A stretch of 64,000 nucleotides of DNA from Zipacnadum sp036504235 (GTDB lineage: Bacteria > Armatimonadota > Zipacnadia > Zipacnadales > Zipacnadaceae), in NCBI GenBank assembly GCA_036504235.1, contig DASXVN010000019.1, positions 90,471 to 154,470 of the forward strand. Reading direction: 5' to 3'. The position numbers and the translations under genes were made by a program. The notes beneath the pieces are model-generated. The model did not search any database and had not been told where the DNA came from. It was given only the letters and a program-made list of their open reading frames with translations. Of the stretch, positions 58,198 to 64,000 are shown one piece after another. Numbering within the stretch: the first letter of the stretch is position 1; each line of letters begins with the position of its first letter.

Positions 58198-60282
58198 TTA
58201 GCCTTCCAGCAGCCTCCCGCGCGTCTGCAGGCGGGCGCGTTTCGGGCCGGTGAGCAGCGCGGCGAACTGGCGGGCGGTGCGCTGGATGCGCTCCAGGGAG
58301 GCGGACGAGAACATCGCCGCCCACTCGACGGGGACGTTGCCCGCGCCGCGCAGGGTACCGGAGAGCATCGCCGCGCGGCCGGCGATTGTGTCCGAGTCGC
58401 GGCCGATATTGGTGCCGCCGATGGCCGCCTGCCGGACGTCGCCGTTTGCGATCTTGAACATGGCCAGGGACAGACCCCACAGCTCCATAGGGTCAATGCA
58501 GTGATAAAGCAGGCACTTTTCGTACAACTCGGCCCGCGCCGCGAGCACGTCATCGTACTTGTCCGCCACCTCCAGGCAGGCGCTCAGGTAGGCGTGCGGC
58601 GAGGCGAAGCGCCGCCGATCAAAGGTGGTCCAGGGGGTCCGCGGGGTAACGCACAGCGCGGCCTCGAGGATGCTGTCCACGGTGGCCTCGGGCCGGAAGG
58701 CCTCGGCGACGGTGGCGGCGAGAATCGCGGCGGCGGTCACGTCCAAGCCGCGCTGGTACATATAGGAGACGGCGACGGCGTCCAGGTAGGCGAACTCAGG
58801 GTCGGCCAGATGGTAGATGCCGACGGGCTCCATGCACATGACCGTGGAGCCGGTGACGGTCTTCCAGTGGCCGATGATGCGGGGGTCCCAGCCGGCCTTG
58901 ATCAGGTCGTAAGCGTGGCCCATGCACAGGGTGAAAAAGTGGTTGCGCTGCAGCCGCGCGTCCCAGGTCTTGCCAAAGTGCCGTGCCATCACGGGCGCCC
59001 CGGCGCGCTCCAGGTAGGTGTCCACCAGCAGCATGGCCATCTGGTTGTCGTCCTCTCCCTCCAGGCGGGAGGGGTCCAGAACGGTGGTCACGCCGCCGGG
59101 ATGAGCCGCGTCGATGTCCGTATAGGCCATGCACTCCACCGGCGACCCCATGGCATTGCCGATAGCTCCGGCCAGCAGATTGCCCAGGAGGCGGTCCTCC
59201 AGGAGCGTACTCTCCCCCACCGGCGTGGCGGCGAGGCGGTCTACCACCTGCACCATCTCGCGCTCGGTCTCCAGCCGCCGGCGAATAAGCTGGGCGAAGG
59301 GCAGCAGGTCCGCGATCTGCGGGGCGGCGTAGGCCTGCCACGCGGCCGGGAAGGCGTCCGGCCCGGCCAGCGCCCCCAGAATCGCCCCGGCCACCAGCGC
59401 GTTGACCGGATGCCCGCGGGTGAACCCGTTATCCACCCAGAAATGGCTGTCCGGCGAGATCGCCAGCGCCAGGAGCAACTCGCCGTCCCCCGCCGCCGCG
59501 AGCAGCGCGGGCAGCACCAGCCGCAGGGGCTGGTAGGCGATCCAGTTGCCCTCGTCGCAGTTCTCGAGCTTGTCGGCCTCGGAGAAGAACCAGGCCAGGA
59601 AGGCCTCGCGCGACTCGGCGAGGAGTTCCGCCGCAGTGTCCAGTTGCTGCCGGAGGCCCAGGTAGAGGTCGGGACATTCCGCCTGCGCCACCGCCAGCAC
59701 GTCCGCCGCCACGGAATCGGCGGTGGCCTCGGGCGCCAGAGCGGCAGCAATAGCCGCGGCGCACAACGCGCACCAATCCGCCCCGGCTCGGCCCTGCGCA
59801 ATCGAGGCGATCTCCACACCGTCCAGGTAAGCATAGGCGGGGTCGGCGGCGTGGTACAGCCCGACCGCGGGCATGGCCGCGGCGAAGAACCCGCAGGGCG
59901 CGGCCAGCAGGCCACTAATCCGCGGGTTCATGCCCTCCTTCAGGACCTCCTGGAGGGAGTGCAGCAGGTCGAAGCCGAAGGCGGGCACGGCGATGCCCTC
60001 GTCCTCGCGGAACAATTCGGCGTAATCCTCCGGAGCAATCCGCCCGCCCCGGCGCAGGTAAGCCTGCACGCCAATCCGGGCCAGCGGGAAGACGTTGGCA
60101 GACATCTGGCGCCCCGCCAGGTAATTAGTGGCTTTGCCGGGGGTGAAGACGATCCCGTCGACCGCCGCCGGATCGCCATAGCCGTTGTCGTCGGGATACA
60201 TAGCCCGCTGCTCGGCAAAATGCGCACCCAAAAAGGCGCCGGTGAGACACCCGCAAACGCGGGTCTCCAGGGATAGAGCCAT
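58198..60282 (-). CDS. Tandem double-domain ADP-ribosylglycohydrolase-like protein
   Basis: The 694-residue protein consists of two ARH-type units. The second (about 360-694) has both metal clusters: GEDDNQ (409-414) and GTNIGRDSDTIAG (DxD within 627-635). The first (about 1-340) is clearly homologous, for instance AVGLYHAADPAYAYLDGVE against PVGIYHLADPEFAYLDAVA, but lacks the acidic pairs: the matching stretch is VDNGFTRGHPVNALVAG (283-299). So domain 1 is probably structural or regulatory. AGGAGG precedes the ATG at 60282. It is the first gene of the sugar operon. Confidence 0.85.
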   Translation of the reverse strand: MALSLETRVCGCLTGAFLGAHFAEQRAMYPDDNGYGDPAAVDGIVFTPGKATNYLAGRQMSANVFPLARIGVQAYLRRGGRIAPEDYAELFREDEGIAVPAFGFDLLHSLQEVLKEGMNPRISGLLAAPCGFFAAAMPAVGLYHAADPAYAYLDGVEIASIAQGRAGADWCALCAAAIAAALAPEATADSVAADVLAVAQAECPDLYLGLRQQLDTAAELLAESREAFLAWFFSEADKLENCDEGNWIAYQPLRLVLPALLAAAGDGELLLALAISPDSHFWVDNGFTRGHPVNALVAGAILGALAGPDAFPAAWQAYAAPQIADLLPFAQLIRRRLETEREMVQVVDRLAATPVGESTLLEDRLLGNLLAGAIGNAMGSPVECMAYTDIDAAHPGGVTTVLDPSRLEGEDDNQMAMLLVDTYLERAGAPVMARHFGKTWDARLQRNHFFTLCMGHAYDLIKAGWDPRIIGHWKTVTGSTVMCMEPVGIYHLADPEFAYLDAVAVSYMYQRGLDVTAAAILAATVAEAFRPEATVDSILEAALCVTPRTPWTTFDRRRFASPHAYLSACLEVADKYDDVLAARAELYEKCLLYHCIDPMELWGLSLAMFKIANGDVRQAAIGGTNIGRDSDTIAGRAAMLSGTLRGAGNVPVEWAAMFSSASLERIQRTARQFAALLTGPKRARLQTRGRLLEG

Positions 60283-60406
60283 AAGAGGTCCTCCTGTGGA
60301 ACGCGCCCAGCCAGGCGCGGTGAGTCCACAGGAGGATAATGCGACAGGGGGAGGCCGAGGGCCTCCCTGAGGGGAGGGGTTAGGTGCAGATGGATGGAGC
60401 GGGGGG

Positions 60407-60925
60407 CTAGGACACGAAGAAAGCCTCATGCATGGTCACCCGGCCGGACGGAACCTCGCCGGACAGGGGAAGAGACAGAAAATACTCAGCGGGTACGCCC
60501 TCCAGGATGAGTTCCGGCCTCGACACGAAGTCGAACCGGCAATAGTAGTTCGGATCGCCCGCCAGCGCGATACCCGCCGCGCCCTGGGCCTGCATCTGGC
60601 GGAGGCCCTCCCGGATCAGGGCCGATCCGAGGCCAGCGCGTTGGCGATCCGGGCGGACCGCCACGGGCCCCAGCATGTACCAGTCCCGGTTCTCGTCGTC
60701 TACCGGGAGGGGTGAAAAAGCGAGGTGCCCCACGATCTCTCCCTGCTCTTCACACACGAGAGACAAGCTCAGCGCCCCGGCCTCCCGAAGAGCCTCGACG
60801 ACCTTGTGCTCGGTGGGGAGAGCGCCGGGTGGGTGCAGCGGATGGTTGAGAAAGGCGGCGTAGACGATCTCGCTGATCGCTGCGTAGTCTCCGGGTTCCT
60901 CGCTTCGGACAGTAGGTTCGATCAC
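60407..60925 (-). CDS. GNAT-family N-acetyltransferase
   Basis: This 172-residue acetyl-CoA-dependent transferase has motif A as VRPDRQRAGLGSALIREGL (R-x-x-G-x-G/A pyrophosphate loop), a preceding WYMLGPVAV strand and a YYCRFDF segment typical of YhbS-like members (PF13527/PF00583 type). I choose the GTG at 60925, eight bases after GGAGG. Substrate unknown. It is monocistronic between the sugar operon and the tmRNA region. Confidence 0.85.
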   Translation of the reverse strand: MIEPTVRSEEPGDYAAISEIVYAAFLNHPLHPPGALPTEHKVVEALREAGALSLSLVCEEQGEIVGHLAFSPLPVDDENRDWYMLGPVAVRPDRQRAGLGSALIREGLRQMQAQGAAGIALAGDPNYYCRFDFVSRPELILEGVPAEYFLSLPLSGEVPSGRVTMHEAFFVS

Positions 60926-61010
60926 TGTAGCTTCCTCCCGGGCTGTGTTTCGGTCCGTTTTCGCTGGGGGTACGAGGGGGCACAACGAGCGTCCTGCTAG
61001 CGGAAATGCT

Positions 61011-61235
61011 TCAGCGAGCGCGCCCCGACCCGGACTTGAGGTAGCGCTCGAACTCAGCGGCGCGTTGCTCGTCGGCAAACCAACAGACGACGACGGCCTT
61101 CCACGGCATGTATTTCGAGGTGTGGGGCGACTTGCCCGCGTTGTGCGCTGTGAGGCGTTCGGGGAAATCATCGGTGCTGCCAGAGTAATAGCGAGAAGCA
61201 TCAGAGATGCTTTGGAGGAGGTAGACGTACTTCAA
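61011..61235 (-). CDS. Small GIY-YIG nuclease-domain protein
   Basis: This 74-residue protein is almost only a GIY-YIG domain: KYVYLLQS and YYSGSTDDFPERLTAHNAG correspond to the GIY and YIG strands with the catalytic arginine R in the following helix, and it ends EFERYLKSGSGRAR as in UvrC-like small members. I choose the TTG at 61235 with AAAGGA upstream. It lies downstream of ssrA on the same strand and beside a 96-bp inverted repeat reaching into the tmRNA 3' end, which suggests a mobile or domesticated homing-type element. Confidence 0.8.
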   Translation of the reverse strand: MKYVYLLQSISDASRYYSGSTDDFPERLTAHNAGKSPHTSKYMPWKAVVVCWFADEQRAAEFERYLKSGSGRAR

Positions 61236-61316
61236 GGCGATTCCTTTGAAGGACGACGAAATGCTTGGGTTTGTGGTTAGCAGGCCCTCCTTCGCGCCTC
61301 GGGGCGCTACGGCGGG

Positions 61317-61412
61317 CACCAGCCTTCGCTCGCGAACCCCAAAGACGAGCCGATCAAAGCTGGCTTGCCAGCCGTAGCTCGTCGAACGAAGTTCGGCGAG
61401 CGAAGGCTGGTG
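61317..61412. repeat. Inverted-repeat structure between the GIY-YIG gene and ssrA
   Basis: Arms 61317-61337 and 61391-61412 are complementary over 21 bp with a single extra base. Inside lie GACGAGC/GCTCGTC (61344-61350 with 61377-61383) and the hairpin GCTGGC-TT-GCCAGC (61359-61372). The right arm overlaps the CCA end of the tmRNA gene by five bases. Confidence 0.8.
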
Positions 61413-61754
61413 GAGGTGGCGGGAATCGAACCCGCGTCCGAAAAGGTGCGCCCAGAGTGTCTACGGGTGTAGTGCCTGTTTAGGTTTCGCCCTCGCCCTT
61501 GCCCAGGTACCAGGCAGACGAGCGCTAGCCGAACTTTTTTCTCCCCAGCCGTTCGTTCCGGCGACGGCGGCTGAGTATCCGACCTAGATTACCCCCGGAT
61601 CGCAACCGATCGGCGAACTGCGGCGGAGGGGCTACTTACGCAGCCAGTGCCAAGTTATTGTTGGCGTTTGTGTTTTTCCCGCGTTTTACGAGATGACGGG
61701 AATCTCGACCCGCAACCCTGAACTACATGCCTCTCGTCAAGACCAGTCACCCCC
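61408..61754 (-). ncRNA. ssrA: tmRNA (10Sa RNA)
   Basis: tmRNA rescues stalled ribosomes by trans-translation with SmpB. The 3' part reads GACGCGGGTTCGATTCCC as the T-arm, ending in encoded CCA. The 5' end GGGGGTG pairs with CACCTCC, keeping the G3-U pair needed for alanine charging. The tag frame at 61636-61665 encodes ANNNLALAA then TAA, close to the usual ANDNYALAA. The 347-nt length is normal. A promoter-like TACAAT lies about 45 bp upstream with a short palindrome (61772-61788) between, so a leader must be removed. One-piece, not permuted. Confidence 0.96.
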
Positions 61755-61795
61755 ACAGTTCCGTTCCGACTACGTAGGGGAACTACGTCACGGCT

Positions 61796-61801
61796 ATTGT
61801 A
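61796..61801 (-). promoter_or_regulatory. Probable -10 element of ssrA
   Basis: TACAAT on the minus strand would start transcription near 61789, 35 nt before the mature tmRNA 5' end. No good -35 is seen at 16-18 bp, so confidence is limited. Confidence 0.4.
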
Positions 61802-61916
61802 GCACATCAAGGGCCAGACCGCATGATTCTCACTGACCCATGTTATTAGACAGCCGTCGCCACCGGTCAGTTCCCCGCGCCGCAGGTCTCCGCTACTCCG
61901 TGTAGAACAATGTCAC

Positions 61917-62240
61917 ATGGCTGTTTCCCTGCGACTGATAATCCTGCTAGGCGGGATGCTGGCTTTGGTTCCTAGTCCGGGGCGTACGGAGGAGGTTGTA
62001 CCTATGAGGACTACCATGTATCGCGAGGGCGACCGAGTGCGGCTGGCAGGCGTCACCGGCTGGTTCGTGGGGGCGAAGGAAAGCTCGGTCCATGCCGCGC
62101 AGGAAGCGATCATGGCGGCGGCGGGCGAGGACGTGAGCTACGACTACCTGGTGGGGGTGTCCGGGGCTAGCCTTTCGCATGCAGCCAGTGCCGCCGGCCG
62201 ACGACCAGCTACTCATGAATCTGCGGAGGTGACCGGTTGA
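61917..62240 (+). pseudogene. Truncated, frameshifted fragment of a BtrH/C39-like protein
   Basis: The 107-codon frame has a signal-like start and then YREGDRVRLAGVTGWFVGAKESSVHAAQ...GEDVSYDYLVGVSGAS (positions about 35-88), like the N-terminus of BtrH_N/C39-peptidase-like proteins, which normally run 250-400 residues. After VGVSGA the expected continuation AFRMQPVPPADDQLLMNLRR is found in the +1 frame, ending at a stop at 62230-62232, so a one-base indel near 62170 plus a truncation is likely. The family assignment is from motif memory. Its stop overlaps the next gene's ATG. Confidence 0.5.
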
Positions 62241-64000
62241 TGCCTACTATTGATGATCAGACGCTGGCTCAGAACTTGGTGCGGCGCGGGTTGCTTAATG
62301 ACGCGCAGTTGGACGAGGCGCGGCAGGACGTCGAGTCCTCCGGCGGCACCTTGGTGCAGGCGCTGCTGCGGCTGGGGTACATCAGCGCGCATGAGATCGC
62401 GCAGGCGGTGGAGGCCGCGGTGCCGGAGCCGGTGGGGCTGCAGAGCGTGGTGGATGTAGGGTTGCCGGAATCGCCGGCGCCCGCGGGGCACGGGGGCGGG
62501 GCTAACTCCCTGGCCTCCTATGACGTGGATCCCGGCGCGGTGCGGGCTATCCCCCGGTCGCTCGCCGAGGAATATCAGGTGCTGCCGATTACTATGAGCG
62601 ACGACCGGTTGCTTTTGGCCATGGCCGACGCTACCAACGTGCTGGCCATTGATGCAGTGCGGGTACGGACGGGGCGGCATGTGGAGCCGGTCCAAATTGA
62701 CGGCGCGGAGTTGGCCAAGGCGATTGAGACGCAGTACAACGCCCAGGCGCGGGCGCGGGCCGCGGTGGCCCAGCGGGCGCGCGACCTGTCCGCCAGCGTG
62801 GTGGACATGGGCGGCGGCTCCGGCGGGGACAATGAACTGCTGGGGATGCTCGACCAGGCACCGGTGGTGCGAATCGTGGAGAGCATCGTGCGCGAGGCGG
62901 TGCGGCAGGGGGCTTCGGATATCCATATGGAGCCGCGGCACGACCGGCTGCAAATCCGCTACCGCATTGACGGCGTGCTGCAGACGCAGACGAACCTGCC
63001 GAAGGACATGCAGCAGTACGTGCTCTCGCGGATCAAGATTCTGGCCGAGGAGGACATCTCCGAGACGCGCAAGCCGCAGAGCGGGCGGTTTGAGTTCATC
63101 ATGGACGACCGGCCGATTGACCTGCGCGTTTCCACCATGCCGACCTTCTGGGGCGAGAAAGCCGTGCTGCGGTTGCTGGACAAGAGCCGGGTGTTCGTCT
63201 CGCTCACGCAGCTCGGGTTTCAGCCGGACATGATGGAGCATTTCGAACGGCTGCTGCGGATGCCGCAGGGGCTGGTGCTGGTTACGGGGCCTACCGGCAG
63301 TGGTAAGAGCACGACGCTGTACGCGGCGCTGCATACGATCAACGACGACACCAAGAACATCACGACGGTCGAGGACCCCATCGAGTATGAGGTGGAGGGG
63401 CTTAACCAGGTGCAGGTCAACCAGCATATCGGGGTGGACTTTTCCGCGGTGCTGCGGGAGACGCTGCGGCAGGACCCGGACGTGATTCTGGTCGGCGAAA
63501 TCCGCGACCTGGAGACCGCGCAGATGACTTTCCGCGCCGCCATGACCGGCCATTTGGTCCTGAGCACGCTGCATACCAACGACGCGCCCAGCGCCGCCAC
63601 GCGATTGGCCGACATGGGGATTCCGCCGTACATCGTGGGCTCCTCGATGACCGGGGTGCTGGCCCAGCGGCTGGTGCGGCGCATCTGCACCCGCTGCCGG
63701 GCGCCGCATCAGCCGACGCCGCAGGAGCTGTCGGCGCTGGGGCTGACCGCGGAGTCCGCGGCCAAGATCAAGTTCTACTGGGGCCGCGGCTGCGCGCACT
63801 GCCGCAATACCGGGTACACCGGCCGCGTGGCGCTGTACGAGCTGATGATCATGAACGACGAGATCCGCCGGGCGCTGTCCAAAGGCGAGGACGCCTCGGT
63901 GCTGCGGCAGATCGCGCTGCGCAGCGGCATGAAGCCGCTGCGGTACGACGGGCTGGCCAAGGTGCATCAGGGCGTGACGACGGCGCAGGAAGTTATCGGG
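62240..64000 (+). CDS. PilB/GspE-family type IV pilus or type II secretion ATPase (3' end beyond window)
   Basis: The 587 codons present cover nearly all of a hexameric motor ATPase. It begins with an MshEN-type domain (about 1-160), then the N2 domain with GASDIHMEP, Walker A GPTGSGKS (350-357), the aspartate box DPIEYEVEG, Walker B ILVGEIRD (416-423), the histidine box and the tetracysteine zinc site CTRC/CAHC (483, 486, 518, 521). GGAGGT lies eight bases before the ATG. The zinc site favours assembly (PilB/GspE) over retraction (PilT). It could drive the pseudopilin at 34.3 kb, and the N2 domain is the template for the fusion protein at 16.0 kb. Confidence 0.93.
   Translation, partial: MPTIDDQTLAQNLVRRGLLNDAQLDEARQDVESSGGTLVQALLRLGYISAHEIAQAVEAAVPEPVGLQSVVDVGLPESPAPAGHGGGANSLASYDVDPGAVRAIPRSLAEEYQVLPITMSDDRLLLAMADATNVLAIDAVRVRTGRHVEPVQIDGAELAKAIETQYNAQARARAAVAQRARDLSASVVDMGGGSGGDNELLGMLDQAPVVRIVESIVREAVRQGASDIHMEPRHDRLQIRYRIDGVLQTQTNLPKDMQQYVLSRIKILAEEDISETRKPQSGRFEFIMDDRPIDLRVSTMPTFWGEKAVLRLLDKSRVFVSLTQLGFQPDMMEHFERLLRMPQGLVLVTGPTGSGKSTTLYAALHTINDDTKNITTVEDPIEYEVEGLNQVQVNQHIGVDFSAVLRETLRQDPDVILVGEIRDLETAQMTFRAAMTGHLVLSTLHTNDAPSAATRLADMGIPPYIVGSSMTGVLAQRLVRRICTRCRAPHQPTPQELSALGLTAESAAKIKFYWGRGCAHCRNTGYTGRVALYELMIMNDEIRRALSKGEDASVLRQIALRSGMKPLRYDGLAKVHQGVTTAQEVIG

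Noticed and set aside
61265..61483. Open frame across ssrA ending GGGGNRTRV...
   Set aside because: It is a translation of the reverse complement of the tmRNA T-arm region, a well-known false ORF pattern.
1..64000. CRISPR arrays, tRNA genes, rRNA and intact insertion sequences
   Set aside because: No regular spaced repeats, no tRNA T-arm signature outside the tmRNA, and no transposase were found by eye.

Overview
The window is high-GC, gene-dense bacterial DNA. Many neighbouring genes overlap by 1-14 bp (ATGA and GTGA junctions), which implies long translationally coupled operons. Lgt, LspA and lipoproteins, two TatC proteins, a PilB/GspE ATPase, an H-X9-DG pseudopilin, menaquinone-type UbiE, FeoB and many glycan and keto-sugar enzymes point to a diderm soil or sediment bacterium. 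Armatimonadota is my best guess and Planctomycetota or Chloroflexota are alternatives. No rRNA is present, so this is an inference.

Layout. 0-6.3 kb holds gyrA, a family-2 glycosyltransferase and gyrB, with a consensus promoter and long leader for gyrB. 6.3-12.5 kb is a minus-strand run: PHP phosphoesterase, lipoprotein, D-aminoacyl-tRNA deacylase, TPR protein, metallo-hydrolase, MTA/SAH deaminase, a MoaD-like protein lacking a GG tail, and UbiE. 12.5-15.9 kb is a ferrous iron operon (fur, feoB, zinc ribbon, DtxR-FeoA) with paired palindromic operators. At 16.0 kb lies an unusual fusion of a GspF domain with the non-catalytic domain of GspE. 17-24 kb carries an amidohydrolase, ddl, lgt, lspA, a DksA-like gene and ileS. 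24-27 kb has an orphan GspF-domain protein and small envelope proteins.

27.5-35 kb is accessory: a Gfo/Idh oxidoreductase, a GH29 fucosidase, an ADP-ribosylglycohydrolase, a quinoprotein dehydrogenase fused to a SnoaL-like domain, and a pseudopilin. 35-37.5 kb is a lower-GC restriction-modification-like pair: an EcoRI-family adenine methylase with a leaderless promoter, and a DUF262-HNH nuclease. 37.5-37.8 kb has a strong promoter followed by an unidentified structured RNA, upstream of a COG1900 homocysteine-biosynthesis gene and its NIL-ferredoxin partner. 39.7-47.8 kb holds a secreted protein, purN, a nucleotide-sugar dehydratase, tandem tatC genes, an MrfA-like helicase and a PHP phosphoesterase.

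47.9-60.3 kb is a carbohydrate region. GH38 alpha-mannosidase and a dehydrogenase lie on the plus strand. They converge with a nine-gene minus-strand operon: double-domain ADP-ribosylglycohydrolase, EamA transporter, phosphoesterase, two sugar isomerase/epimerase-like TIM barrels, Gfo/Idh dehydrogenase, cupin, BioB-like radical SAM enzyme and a second dehydrogenase. The content suggests oxidation-based (keto-sugar) processing of an unusual glycoside. 60.4-64 kb has a GNAT acetyltransferase, a small GIY-YIG gene beside the tmRNA 3' end, ssrA, a frameshifted remnant and a PilB/GspE ATPase that runs off the window.

Two families of intergenic palindromic repeats (GTAGGG-ended and CTCTCCC-stem) recur throughout. 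There is no tRNA, CRISPR array or intact insertion sequence.
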